A stretch of DNA of 64,000 bases from Jaltomata sinuosa. Its lineage: Eukaryota; Streptophyta; Magnoliopsida; Solanales; Solanaceae. The DNA lies in the NCBI GenBank assembly GCA_003996215.1, contig QJPP01000455.1, positions 99,042-163,041 on the forward strand. Direction: 5' to 3'. The position numbers and the translations under genes were made by a program. This document shows positions 35,594 through 47,892 of this stretch, one piece after another. Under the pieces are notes generated by a model. That model did no database searches. It was given only the letters and a program-made list of their open reading frames with translations, and was not told where the DNA came from. Every line of letters starts with the position of its first letter. The stretch's first letter is position 1.

Positions 35594-37531
35594 TGTCAAC
35601 AACAAAGCTTAAAAGTGGTATCTCTGTATGTACCCCCTCCGGTGCCGATCGGGTCCAGCAGGTAGGTTCCATGGAAAAAAACTGCCCGTATACCTCTACT
35701 CCGCCATATACCCTCCCTCCGGCACACGCAGCCCTAGGCCCAGGTCCGGAACGACAAGGTCCATGGAGGTCCCATACCCCATACTAAAACTCAGTATCAA
35801 AACATGTCATCCGGAAGCAAGTCCGGGTTTAAGCTAGAGACCCAGTCTCGAATATGCATGCCCAGACCCTATCCAGGACTAAAGTAATGGGAATAATATC
35901 TCAAAAGCCCCTCCAAGGGTGCCCGGGCATAGCTGGATCTAAAACAGTAGAAAGTCAACTCAGATGCTCGGTCCGACTGAGGCTAAAGTTATCTAAAATC
36001 AGTAAGAAAACTCAACTACTACCCCAGCCCTGCCGAGTCTAGCATTAATAGTTAAACTGGTGATAGAAATCATAATTTAACTTTCATTTACCCCAAGATG
36101 ATCCACACGTTAAGTTAAACCATTTCTAATTCATTTTCGTAAAAAATGGGCCTCCGGGGCTATGCAAAGTTTAGAAAATAATTCCAGTTGGCCCGAAACC
36201 AAAACTGTAGTAAAACGTAGATAAATCCTCTTTATATGCATGGAAATGATATGATCAAACACAAATAGCCGCCCAGCAGCTCACAATCGACCTATCGGCC
36301 CTGTACAGGCCCACAGCTACTCAGCAAGCATAACTAGCCTAAAAGAATATTTCTATGTCCCGGACTCGGGGACTTTCCCAATAACCCACCTTCTATGTTC
36401 CAGAGTCAACAAGGCCTCACCGGACCACAAGGGTGAATAAAACGTATCAATCAAGTACTACAAACATTGGAGGAAGAAAAGTAGGCGGACATGAATAAAG
36501 TTGTCAAGGTCTGTGGTACCAACCTAATAACCCAACCCAAGGATGCCAGCTAGTATAATTTTATTCCATATATGCTAAGTCTAGGGAGTTTAGACCGTAA
36601 CCTACCTGTCGTCCGATGACAAGCTGCCCGAACAACAACGTCCAAGACCGAATTGCTCCGAGAGATCCCAAATGATAATCAAGCTATCACAAACATAAAT
36701 AATACGTCAAAATGAGTCTAACGATATCCATAATGCTATAATTGTAAATGGATCAAAATCTGGGTCAAAAGTAGGAATGCGAGGCCCACAACCCAAAACC
36801 AAAATCGGAAAGAAGAACGATGACCACAGCGATGCCAAGAAGACATGCTCCAAAAATGAGCAATTTTGGCCAAGGGAAAAGGCCCCAAATAGCCCGCTCA
36901 ATAGAGAGCTTAAAAGCTAGAATTTAACAATGATAATTGTGAATTAGGCAAGAATTACTTACCAAATTAATGGAATTTAAGCCAAGACGGAGAATCCTTC
37001 ACACCCACGATCATGCAAGAGCTAGGAGGCAACCACTACAATAATTTTCCAAGATTTTGGGATTAGCAAAAATGGTGGAATTTAGAGGAAGACAAAAGAA
37101 AGCAAGTTGGGGAAGAAGCTTACCAAGAATAAAAAAACCACAGATAATTGAAGAGAAAAAAGATTTCCCAAGTCTAGTATTGATATAGGAGCAATTTGGG
37201 AGAGTGTTTAGGAGATTAGAGTTGGGAAAGATTGAGCTAAAATGCTGAACAATTGAAAACAAGGAAATAAATAGCAGCTGGAAAATGGCCAGCGCCATTG
37301 GTATTGGAAATCAATATTTAAAAACCAATAATGCTAATATAGTGGAAACGATGTTTTGGACTCAACAGAATCGACGAAACTTACATACGAGGTCGTTTCG
37401 GAGAAATGTTGACCCAAGTAAACACTAACGAATAAGAACCCAAAGGCTCGAAATGAGCAAAGCTCACCCGGAACCCGAACCAACCACCTACCTAACCAAA
37501 ACTCAACATTCCGGAGCTGATGGAATCATAG
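35594..37531 (-). repeat. LTR B, outer part (chromovirus-like 3' LTR)
   Basis: Begins TGTCAACAACAAAGC and matches 51254 onward closely. It is interrupted at 37531 by the Athila-like element and continues at 44339. It retains about 225 bases (around 36625-36850) missing from copy C. It lacks about 115 bases of GC-rich sequence that copy C has at 52748-52865, with a CCAT(C/T)GG repeat at the break. Confidence 0.85.
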
Positions 37532-38837
37532 TGATAACGCTCAAACTACACCTCAATTTACGAAGCGTAAGCGATCGTTGTCAAATATATAACCCAACAA
37601 GGTTGGGGTCGAATCCCACAGAGAATATGGTGATGATTAAGACTTTAGTGAAGTAGATGACTAGTCGTCAATAGTTTCCGGTAAATAGGGGGGGTTTTGT
37701 GATCAACGTGAACAAAAGCAACAATTATGTAAGAGAAATAATCAGTAGGAGAGAATGAACTAGGGAAGTGTTCACCATGGCGTTGTAACAATGTCGATTC
37801 TAGGCTTAACCGGGTTCTTTCTATATGCTTGTCACGATGTGATTGCGTCAATTGTATCGTCTAAACGTCTCTCGACCAAATAAACAAATTTCCTTTTATC
37901 TTCTTTCGATCTCAAAAAGATGTGCTTTTTTAGCTCTCAATCCTAACATCAAGTAGACTAATCCAGTTACGGCATTAATCTTTAAGACGAGAGTTGGTAG
38001 TCTCGAATCCTTGTCGTTAATCAAGTTTTCCCGGTTTTAACTTCTTTACTCAAGCAAATTAAACCTAGGCATGTTCTAATGTTTGCAACCACTAGAAAAC
38101 GTGACATAAAGTATGATTAACAACGTGACAATACATATATCAAACCCAACGCTACCCGGAATCTATATTGCTACGTTTGCCATGGCTCCCACAACCCTAG
38201 TTGCGGGAGTTTTAGTTACTCATGCTCGAAGAAGAAAAGAAGTAATTCATTATAAAGGAAAGAAGATTCTTACAATATGATGAAAATACTCTTCAATAAT
38301 CCAAGAACAAGAACAACCAAGAACTCAAGAACACGAATTCACGAATCCGAAAACGTGTTGTTGCTCTCAAAAAACGACTAAAAACTATTCTAAAACTATT
38401 GGGTGAATTCTAATTACATAAACCTATCATAGGGTATTTATAGGAGTCAAAGAAACCAAATCCAAAACGGGCTAGGAATCCCCAAAACGCGGGTCGCCGA
38501 CGTAAGCTACTGCCTTAGCGTGACGGTCAGGCTGACGGACCGTCACTGCCTTGATGGACCGTCGCCTGGACCGTCAGCCTTAGGCAGTAGCACTGTCCCT
38601 TTGCTGCCTTGGAGTGACGGTCCCAGTGACGGACCGTCACATGTGTGACGGGCCGTCACTCAGGCCGTCACACTTAGGCAGATTGCTCTTTTTCGCGTAT
38701 TTCCGTCCGTTTCCGTGTTTGTTTCCATTTCCTACAAATACAACATAAAAACATCAAAAACAACAATGGTTGCTTGAAAACGTACGATTGTTCTTAGTAA
38801 AAAGGAGTCGAAAGTGACGTAAATTAGCGTCACATCA
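37532..38837 (-). repeat. Athila-like 3' LTR
   Basis: 1306 bp from TGATAACGCTC to GCGTCACATCA. It holds a TATA box (minus TATAAATA, 38435-38442) and a palindrome-dense patch (38518-38682) built from GTGACGG/CCGTCAC units. It differs from the other LTR at seven bases plus two one-base indels. Confidence 0.95.
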
Positions 38838-38850
38838 ACACCCTCAACTT
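38838..38850 (-). promoter_or_regulatory. Polypurine tract of the Athila-like element
   Basis: The minus strand reads AAGTTGAGGGTGT immediately before the 3' LTR. The core AAGTTGAGGGT recurs at 39572-39582, 39662-39672 and 40276-40286. Confidence 0.7.
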
Positions 38851-40368
38851 AAAACGTTCGCTTGTCCTCAAGCAACATAACATAAAACAATCAAACGACT
38901 CAACTAAGAACACAAACTCATGTCTATAGCACTTCATGGTCATTCAAAACTTATTCAATTAAATCATGCTCCCTTGTAACACACGAATGTATGAAACACT
39001 AACTTGCAAGGATCCAAACATGTCATTCCGATATGATAAAACATTATGCATACACACGCGTAGCTATCCTAACAATCAATAGACAATATAGACATCTTGG
39101 TGCCCTCACCACAAAGAAATCCCACACACAAGATTTGGGACTAGGTAAGCGCTCACACTCACAAACGATTTCAAACAATGCACATGCGATACCATAGGCT
39201 TGCCCTTACTATTCTATTTCGGTTCTTCAGAAAGCTACTCAGGATCACTACAGGACTTGTTTAGGCTTGTAATGAGGCTTCGGGTGCAGGTATGATACAT
39301 TTAGGGGTTAGTGACTAAGCCCTCCTTGGAACCATTTACATCTTATCACCACATAACTTCACTTTATCCATCCTCATTCACCTTTTTATTTCCTTGATTC
39401 TAGATACAGGTGCGGCCTCCTTTTTGACAATTCTTTTTGTTTCTTTTTCGATCTTTTTCATCATTCTTTATTTTTTTCTTTTCTTTTCTTAGGCGCACAC
39501 CCGGATTTTCATTCTATTCAACAACAATCATCTCCATCCTCTTTTTCTTCTCCTTTACCACTGTAGTAGCCACCCTCAACTTAGGCTGATTGCCTACGTC
39601 AAGGTGCACAATGTCCATTGGTAGGACCAGGGCCAAAACAGGGTTTACCTCTATAGTAGCCACCCTCAACTTAGGTTGTTTTGCTTACGTTGAGGTGCAC
39701 GATGTCCAAGGAAGGACCAGGGCCAAGATAGGGATTCAAAGTTAAACAGGAATGGTGACAGGTTATTGAAAGAATAAGGTCAATTTCGGCTCAAACAGGG
39801 ATCAAAGGGATTATTTGCATTTGGACGGTCTTATAGGTTAAGTGGACTGCACACAAAAAGGGCCTGTGATCCTTTCCTAAGCAACCAAACTTCAAACTTA
39901 ACAAAATAGACCGGGCAAGTTCTAGATGCATGCACAGAGTAAGAATTTATGACAATAATCTCACACACTCTTAGCACCAAGAAACTATATCGCTACCAAC
40001 TATCAAACAACCACTCGGCTTAAGCATACTCATTCTAATCATATTCACACAATGACATTCAAGGATCCAGACAGTCAATTGTTTCAACATAAGCTCAAAA
40101 CCAGAAAATTTTTCAAAGGGCCTCATTTTTAGATAAGAACAACGCATGCTTGCTATAGACACTAAAAAAAAATTTAAACTAACAACCTAAACATGCCGGT
40201 TCTACTAGATAGCACACCGGAGGGAAAAGAAATCGGCAATAAAAACCCTCGGTGGTGACTCACAGGTTTCCCAACACCCTCAACTTAGACTCATGCATTG
40301 TCCCCAATGCATACATATGAAAACTAAAAGCTGTGAGAATAAAGGAATACCTGTGAAGTCGATATGAC
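38851..40368 (-). other. 3' untranslated region of the Athila-like element
   Basis: 1.5 kb without coding sequence, where a full Athila element would have several kb of pol followed by env-like sequence. A 91-base near-duplicate lies at 39561-39740 ('tagtagccaccctcaactta' start at 39564 and 39654). Confidence 0.7.
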
Positions 40369-42900
40369 TCAGATTCTGGAATGATGTTGGAGACCGCCTG
40401 GGTCTCCAAAACAAGAGAACTCGATGGAGTACTTGTGTGCGCCAACCTCATGTTGCGCTCTAACTTCTTCTTTTATTTGCTCCGCCGCTAGTCGTAACCG
40501 CTTCTTCGCTCTTTCTTTGTAGATTCTCTTGCGGTGTTTTTGTTTCCTTGAGCTATTTACACCGCTTTCCGCAACATGCTTCTCTTTTCGCGGCATCCTT
40601 CTCACAACAGCTAGCGTCTCGACCAAACACTTCTCCTCAAGGTGCACATCCGCAGGAGCTTCCTCAACAGCATTGATGACCGCGACCACCCTCATGTCAC
40701 TTGGTTGCTTCATCAATTTAGACACATCGAACTTGACCATTTCATTGTTCAATCGGAAGGTCAGTTCGTTTTTCTCCATGTCAACCAAAACTCTCGCCGT
40801 AGCTAACAATGGTCATCCCAAGATTATGGGAACTTCGAAGTCCACTTCGCAATCCAAAATTACAAAGTCAGCTGGGAAGATAAGCTTACCGATCTTTATT
40901 AGCACATCAGACAAGATCCCTACGGGTCGCTTTACCGAACGGTCAGCCATCCTCACTCTCATGGACGTTGGTTTAGGAGCTCCCAAACCCAATTTGTTAT
41001 ACACTGCTAGCGGCATCAAATTGATACTAGCACCAAGATCACACATAGCTCTTCCGAAGTTGAGCTTTCCGATAGTACATGGAACAGTGAACGCACCTGG
41101 ATCTCCTTTCTTTTCCACTAATGAGCTAGAGGAAATAGCGCTGCAGTGATGGAGGTTGTCTTCCGGCTCAAAACTTACCGTCCTCTTCTTTGTGATCAAG
41201 TCCTTCATGAACTTGGCATAACCGGGCATTTGTTCCAGAGCTTCCACCAATGGTATGTTTATTGAAATCTGTTTTAACATGGTCATGAAGTTCAGGAACT
41301 TACTATCGTCAGCTTTCTTCTTCAACCTCTGGGGGAAAGGGGGTGGGTGTCGAAACATCATAGTTGGAAGCTTTTCAGCTTCCTTGCGTTTCTCTGCGGG
41401 CTTTGGCGTTTCCTCCTCTACCGCCTCTTTATCATCCGCACTATCATCTTGAGCATGAATTACCGGATGTGATTCCGGTAATACTTTTCCGCTTCTTGTG
41501 GTGATCGCCATACAGCTTGCATCATTCTGCGGATGAGTGGTGTCGCTCGGCAAAGTACCTATTTTCCTTGGGTTTAGAGATGCCGAGATGTGACCCACTT
41601 GCTGCTCTAGTTGCTTGATCGCGGTTGAGTGTGACTCCACTACCAGACTCAATGTTGATAACTCATTCCGTATTGCCTTTACCCCAGAGTCGGTCGATTC
41701 CACCTTAAGCAGCATCTTCGCCATCATGTTCTCAAGTTTGGACGTCTCAGCCTCGCTGCCAGCTTTATCCCGATTACCAGGTGGTATATACAACCCACCT
41801 CTATCGGTGTTGTTCCTCCAGTTTCCTTGGTCGCGATTTTTGTAGCCACCATTCTCATAGTGGTTGTCTCTTGGATAGTTCCGACCTTGGTTTCCCTGGC
41901 CATTGGCCTGGAAACCCCCCAAGTAATTTGCTTCCTCAGTCTCTATACCTTGGGAACCCACAGCTTGTACCTTCTCTATACTTCCTGACGTCAAGTGCCT
42001 TGTCAAGAGATCCAACTGTGTTTTAAGATGCGCCATGTCTTGGTCGCGCTCCTCCTCTTTCCTTCTCTGCTCTGCTGACATGCCAACTGTATAGGTGCTA
42101 GCTGCAACCTCTGAATCTCGTGTGTGCCAGGCCCTGTTGGTCTTGGTGAGCCTGTCTAGAATAGCTGTGGCGTCGGCAAAAGTGCGACCCATAAACGCTC
42201 CACCTGCTGCGTTATCCAATGTCGGCTTGGTAGCCGAATTTAGTGCCCGGTAGAATGTCTGCATCAAGAATTCGTTGTTCAGCTGATGGTTGGGGCACTG
42301 TGTCAGCTTCTTCTTAAATCGCAACCAGGTCTCGTGCAGTGCTTCGTGCGGTTGCTGCCTGAAGTTGCTGATTTCGTCCCTCAACTGTATCATCCGAGAG
42401 GGAGGAAAGAACCTTTCTAGGAAAGCTCCTCTCAACTCTCCCCACGTTGCGATAGAGTCGGGGGTCAATTCTGTCAACCACAACGCTGCCTCATCAGACA
42501 GAGACAACGGAAACAACCTAAGCCTGATCGCAGTCTGACTCACTCCTGGCAGTTCGAACGACTTGCAGATGCCCACGAAATTCATTAAGTGCTGGTTTGG
42601 ATCGTCACCAGCAACACCGCGGAACACTCCTCTCAAGTTCAACAGTTGGATCATCGTGCTAGTGATGTTGAACTTGGCTCCGGGCGGTAGCGGTGGAACA
42701 ATAATGGCGCCAGTAGCGCCAGCTCCATCTAATTCGAGATCCTCATCCTGCAGACCACCAGCATTCAGATTTTGTTGGGCCTGCAGTTCTGCAGCGAGCC
42801 TTGCTGCCTCTAGTTCTGTGGCCATATTCCGCCTCAAAGTTCTAGCAAGCTCGGGATCGTAAGGTAGTATTAATTCACCCGAGCTCCGGGTACTTGGCAT
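40369..42900 (-). pseudogene. gag-pro: Athila-like gag-protease ORF with one in-frame TGA
   Basis: I take the start at ATG 42898-42900 (MPSTRSSGELILPYDPELAR); an ATG 14 codons upstream is in frame but precedes poorly conserved sequence. Residues about 65-250 are the capsid: 'MIQLLNLRGVFRGVAGDDPN', 'LRLFPLSLSDEAALWL', 'FLERFFPPSRMIQLR'. Then comes a Gly/Asn/Arg-rich linker without a CCHC knuckle. The protease has 'CDLGASINLMPLAVYNKLGL' and 'IILG'. A TGA at 40813-40815 directly follows ILG. The same frame continues for another 147 codons ('VLVDMEKNELTFRLNN') and ends in a Lys/Arg-rich tail at 40369. The protein would form the particle and cut itself. The RT that normally follows is absent. Confidence 0.88.
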
Positions 42901-43007
42901 GCACAGACTATGTACCCTGTCAACGACAAAAACAACAAACAAAAATAAAAGCAGGAAACTATGACTAAGAGTCAGATAAACACACTAGACTTAATCAAAA
43001 ACCGTAT

Positions 43008-43025
43008 TCCCCGGCAACGGCGCCA
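43008..43025 (-). promoter_or_regulatory. Primer binding site, aspartate tRNA type
   Basis: The minus strand reads TGGCGCCGTTGCCGGGGA, four bases inside the 5' LTR boundary at 43030. This site is characteristic of the Athila lineage. Confidence 0.9.
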
Positions 43026-43029
43026 TTTT

Positions 43030-44333
43030 TGATAACGCTCAAACTACACCTCAATTTACGAAGCGTAAGCGATCGTTGTCAAATATATAACCCAACAAGG
43101 TTGGGGTCGAATCCCACAGAGAATATGGTGATGATTAAGACTTTAGTGAAGTAGATGACTAGTCGTCAATAGTTTCCGGTAAATAGGGGGGGTTTTGTGA
43201 TCAACGTGAACAAAAGCAACAATTATGTAAGAGAAATAATCAGTAGGAGAGAATGAACTAGGGAAGTGTTCACCATGGCGTTGTAACAATGTCGATTCTA
43301 GGCTTAACCGGGTTCTTTCTATATGCTTGTCACGATGTGATTGCGTCAATTGTATCGTCTAAACGTCTCTCGACCAAATAAACAAATTTCCTTTTATCTT
43401 CTTTCGATCTCAAAAAGATGTGCTTTTTAGCTCTCAATCCTAACATCAAGTAGACTAATCCAGTTACGGCATTAATCTTTAAGACGAGAGTTGGTAGTCT
43501 CGAATCCTTGTCGTTAATCAAGTTTTCCCGGTTTTAACTTCTTTACTCAAGCAAATTAAACCTAGGCATGTTCTAATGTTTGCAACCACTAGAAAACGTG
43601 ACATAAAGTATGATTAACAACGTGACAATACATAAATCGAACCCAACGCTACCTGGAATCTATATTGCTACGTTTGCCATGGCTCCCACAACCCTAGTTG
43701 CGGGAGTTTTAGTTACTCATGCTCGAAGAAGAAAAGAAGTAATTCATTATAAAGGAAAGAAGATTCTTACAATATGATGAAAATACTCTTCAATAATCCA
43801 AGAACAAGAACAACCAAGAACTCAAGAACACGAATTCACGAATCCGAAAACGTGTTGTTGCTCTCAAAAAACGACTAAAACTATTCTAAAACTATTGGGT
43901 GTATTCTAATTACATAAACCTATCATAGGGTATTTATAGGAGTCAAAGAAACCAAATCCAAAACGGGCTAGGAATCCCCAAAACGCGGGTCGCCGACGTA
44001 AGCCACTGCCTTAGCGTGACGGTCAGGCTGACGGACCGTCACTGCCTTGACGGACCGTCGCCTGGACCGTCAGCCTTAGGCAGTAGCACTGTCCCTTTGC
44101 TGCCTTGGAGTGACGGTCCCAGTGACGGACCGTCACATGTGTGACGGGCCGTCACTCAGGCCGTCACACTTAGGCAGATTGCTCTTTTTCGCGTATTTCC
44201 GTCCGTTTCCGTGTTTGTTTCCATTTCCTACAAATACAACATAAAAACATCAAAAACAACAACGGTTGCTTGAAAACGTACGATTGTTCTTAGTAAAAAG
44301 GAGTCGAAAGTGACGTAAATTAGCGTCACATCA
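43030..44333 (-). repeat. Athila-like 5' LTR
   Basis: 1304 bp. In sense direction U3 starts at 44333, the palindrome patch lies at 44177-44014, and the TATA box (TATAAATA) at 43938-43931, about 75 bases further on. Confidence 0.95.
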
Positions 44334-44338
44334 CATAG

Positions 44339-44727
44339 GATTTCAAATCTGATGCTCCAATCATAGAAAGTCACCCAAAGTTATACTTTTCACTTCAAAT
44401 GGTCTAAAAACAGGGAAAACAACACAAAACCCACACCGGAAGATCTCAGGCCTCTACTGAAGGTGCAACTAGACCAAACTCAACTCTACGGAGCTAATGA
44501 AATTGTCAGAATTCAATTCCGAGCACGTTAGATAAGAATGTTGACTAAAGTCATCGATGTTCTAAGTTAAAGCTCTAAAATAGGCAAACGGCCAAAACGC
44601 CTAAACAAACGACCAAGGTACCAAACTACATGTCCCAGCAAGCCATAAATGACTTGGGGCCGCTAGAGGCAAGCTCAAACAGTACAATAAATACGCAAAT
44701 GCGAAGATCACCGAAAGGGTCATCACA
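44339..44727 (-). repeat. LTR B, inner part after the nested insertion
   Basis: Continues the match to copy C exactly at the insertion point ('gatttcaaatctgatgctcc' here, 'gatttcaaatctgacgctcc' at 53100) and ends GGGTCATCACA. Confidence 0.85.
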
Positions 44728-45687
44728 ATATCCACTACTAAAAAGACTTTCATCCTCGAAAGTCAAGAAGGAAGGAGTAACTGAAGGTTCAAATAGCTGT
44801 CGATAATGAGCACACAACTCACTCTCGGTCTCCTAAGTAGCCTTCTCGACCGGACGATGCCTCCACTAAACTTTCACAATCGAAATCTCTCTAGATCTCA
44901 ATCTCCTGATATCTCTGTCCAGAATAGCTATCGGCTCCTCAACAAATGATAAACTCTCATCTAACTGAACTAAATCCCAATGCAACACATGAGACTCATC
45001 TGGCACATACCGGGAAACATAGTGACATGAAAAACTGGGTGAACAGCTGAAAAAATCGAAGGCAAAACTAACATGTAGGCAACACTACCAATCCTCTGTA
45101 GAATCTCAAACAGCCCAATAAACCTGGGGCTAAGCTTGCCCCGCCGACCAAATCTCATCACGCCCTTCACGGGCGATACTCGAAAGAAAACCAAGTCACC
45201 AACACTGAACTCCAAGGCACGAAGTCTACAATCAGCGTAGCTCTTCTGCCTACTCTGGGCTGCTCTAAGTCTGTCCTGAATCAAACAGACTCAGTCCAAG
45301 GAATCTCAAAGCAAATTTGTACTCTATGGTCTGCACTCTAACCCATCAAACCAACCAATCAGTGATCTACAATGCCTACCATACAAAGCCTCTAAAGGTT
45401 CCATGCCAATGCTCAAATGAAAACTATTATTATAAGCAAACTCGACCAATGGCACAAACTGATCCCATGAACCCCTAAAGTCAAGACAAAAGCCCAAAGC
45501 ATGTCCTCCAGGACCTGGATAGTCCTCTCAGACTGGCCATCTGTATGAGGGTGGAAAGAAGTATTAAGCTGAACCTCTGTACACAAATCTCGCTGAATAT
45601 CCCTCCAGAACTGAGATGTGAACTAAGTGTCGCGGTCTAAAATGATCGAACTTGGGACCCCATGCAACTAAACAACCTCACGAATGT
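44728..45687 (-). pseudogene. Integrase remnant of the B-family chromovirus-like element
   Basis: In sense order the minus strand carries the second half of an integrase core ('LHGVPSSIILDRD', 'FHPHTDGQSERTIQVLEDML') with stops and frameshifts. A 104-codon open piece follows (44970-45284) with 'RLRAAQSRQKSYAD', 'VGDLVFFRVSPVKGVMRF' and 'LSPRFIGLFEIL...VFHVTMF', the integrase C-terminal and pre-chromodomain region. It sits directly inside LTR B, so B is the 3' LTR. The sequence ends abruptly at 45687 where LTR T3 begins. The five flanking bases (AATGT) have no partner in the window. Confidence 0.75.
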
Positions 45688-47880
45688 TGTCACGACCCAG
45701 ACCATCGTGAGTGGCACCCACCCAACCCCCAGATGAGCGAACCAATATAGTTCAACCCTTTGCCTAGACTAACAGCCTAAAACCAGCAACAAAAGTAAAT
45801 TAGCAATTAAATAATGCAAAAACTAAAGCTTTAATATATATATCCTGCGGAAAATCCCTCCTAGGAACTGAAAGTCGTTGTACCAAACATCACTACTAAT
45901 ATCTAGAATGTAGGGATGCAACCCCAAAGGAAAATACGGAAATAGTTTCAAGTCCGAGACAAGCGGACTGCAACTCTAAAGAAAAGCCCAAGGTAGCTTG
46001 ATCAAACAGCTCACTCTTGAAGTCAGAAATCATCGGTGCTAAAGATGAGGTCGCGTCTCAGCCGCTGGAAGATTTCCTGCACTCACCAAAAGAAAAGCAA
46101 GTGCAGTATCAGTACACCACCACTGTGTACTGGTAAGATCATCAGCCAGTTTTCAGATAAACAGTATATAAACAGTACGACAATATCAAGTAATAGGTAT
46201 GGAAAACATGCAACAATATTAACACACACACCTAGACTACCAGTCTTAACTTAGCTTGTTCACGCATTAATCCACCACCTATACTCTGAGCCACAACTAT
46301 ATACCAATAATTATACCTTTCTGTCTAGTCCGGACCCACACTGGGATCCCCTGTAGATAACACAATAATCAATGAACAACCTAGCCTAAACCAAGACCAA
46401 CACATTAGTTCTACAGAATTTTCCCGGCCTCTCAAGGGCCACCAAACAAATAACACGTTTTAATAAGTTGCTCGGTCCACTCATGGAACCAATAACAATC
46501 AATGCAACATAACAATAAAAATGCAATGATCCAACAAAAGAAAACCCATACCAGGCGTGGTACCCGAGCCAACCATTGGTATATTTTGTACCAGGCGTGG
46601 TACCCGTGCCAACTATTTGTTATACCCGTACCAGGCGTGGTACTCGAGCCAACCGAATGTCAATAATCCACAGTCAAATGAATGAATAAACAAATTGTAA
46701 ACCAACAAGCAAATACCATTCAAATCACAGACTGTAAAGCAGGAACCTTAGACATTCTACACAACTTCCCTAAGCAATGTACTTCATACAATCACTTAGA
46801 TATGAGTACAAGAATATACAACATTCACAGAAATCGTAAGCCATCACCTACTTCGAAATGATCCAAGCTCTATTCAACCCGAGCTTTCCCGTGTTCTGGA
46901 TTCCTTTCTCGTTCTTGGTCTAAAATAACACACAAGTACATATAAGTAACACACAAGGCCTGCACAATACCCAGATTACACCAAATCCCCAAACCCCAGG
47001 CCACACATGATCATCCCACCTTTTTCCCGGGCTTTTCCACCATTAATTCACCTACTTTTATCATTTTTACGGATAAAAATAGAGAATTTAACAACCTATG
47101 CTCATAATAACATACTTTTAACGATGCCCAAGAACATTCATGCTTGGAATCCCCTTCCTTCCCCAGATTCTACCATTCCTAGGTTATTCCAACATTTTCC
47201 CAAGTTCCCTCCTAGTAATTCTACCGCATAGGATACGTAGTACAAAGATTGGGGAGTAGAAACCATACCTTAGCGAAGAAATTCGAAGGAAAAAAGAGGA
47301 AAATTGCCTGAAATCTCCCTAGTTCTTCTCCCAAATGAATTGTAGAAAACTGAACTGTTTTGGGGAACTTTCTGCATTAAAAACCCGTCGGCCTGCTATA
47401 ACGGTCCCCGCTATAGCGGTCTCCGCTCTGCTATAGCGGTCTTAAATGGATGTTGAGCGCCTAGACCATCGCTATAGCGGTATTTTCCACCGCTATAGTG
47501 GAGGTCGCTACGGCAGACCGTTGCACTTGTCACAGACAGAATATTTGGAAATTTCCCAGTTTTGGCCATTTTACAACACACCTGCTTTCCCCGATGACCC
47601 GAAATAACCCCTTCACGTCAAACGCGATTCCAGAAGTTCTACTTACCCAAATTTGATTTCGAAAAGTCCCCCGAAATCCTTTATGTCTTGGCTACCTGAA
47701 AAACTAGTTCAAAACAAGATACATAGACCAATCCTTACCTGAATTTCTCTATACTATACCTCGCTCCAAAACCAGTCGAGGCTAGCCTAGCCCATAATTT
47801 CAAACTCCTAAACCCAGAGTTTTCTAACTCTATAACTTGGCATGATTGGACTACTTGTAATGACAGACCCGGTCATTACA
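45688..47880 (-). repeat. T3 3' LTR
   Basis: 2193 bp, TGTCACGACCC to GGTCATTACA. It aligns to the T LTRs over the 42-bp subrepeats (46544-46654) and the following 200 bases at high identity, and more loosely elsewhere. It has CCGCTATAGCGG at 47408-47419 among several variants (47395-47515) and a hairpin at 46108-46133. Confidence 0.85.
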
Positions 47881-47892
47881 ATAGATACCAAT

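Larger units (their letters stand above)
37532..44333 (-). mobile_element. Athila-like gag-protease element without RT (TR-GAG-like), young
   Basis: 6802 bp with LTRs of 1306 and 1304 bp, target duplication CATAG at 37527-37531 and 44334-44338, and ends TG...CA. The sense strand is minus: the primer site TGGCGCCGTTGCCGGGGA (aspartate tRNA, typical of Athila) adjoins the right LTR. The interior encodes gag and an aspartic protease and then stops. There is no RT, RNase H or integrase. I count seven substitutions and two single-base indels between the LTRs. At the often used plant rate of 1.3e-8 per site per year this suggests an age near 0.2 million years (rate assumed). Such elements are called TR-GAG in coffee and other plants and rely on related full-length elements. 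Confidence 0.9.

Noticed and set aside
35593..36042. Proline-rich small proteins in LTR B (and the equivalent at 51253-51703)
   Set aside because: The frames recur only because the LTR recurs. Frame and length are not preserved between the copies, and LTRs of this type are non-coding.
37645..37851. Identical 68-codon frames in both Athila-like LTRs (also 43143-43349)
   Set aside because: They are identical only because the LTRs are recent copies. The position in U5/R and the lack of a known domain argue against a gene.
40529..41149. 206-codon plus frame
   Set aside because: Shadow of the minus-strand gag-protease ORF, without any recognisable domain.
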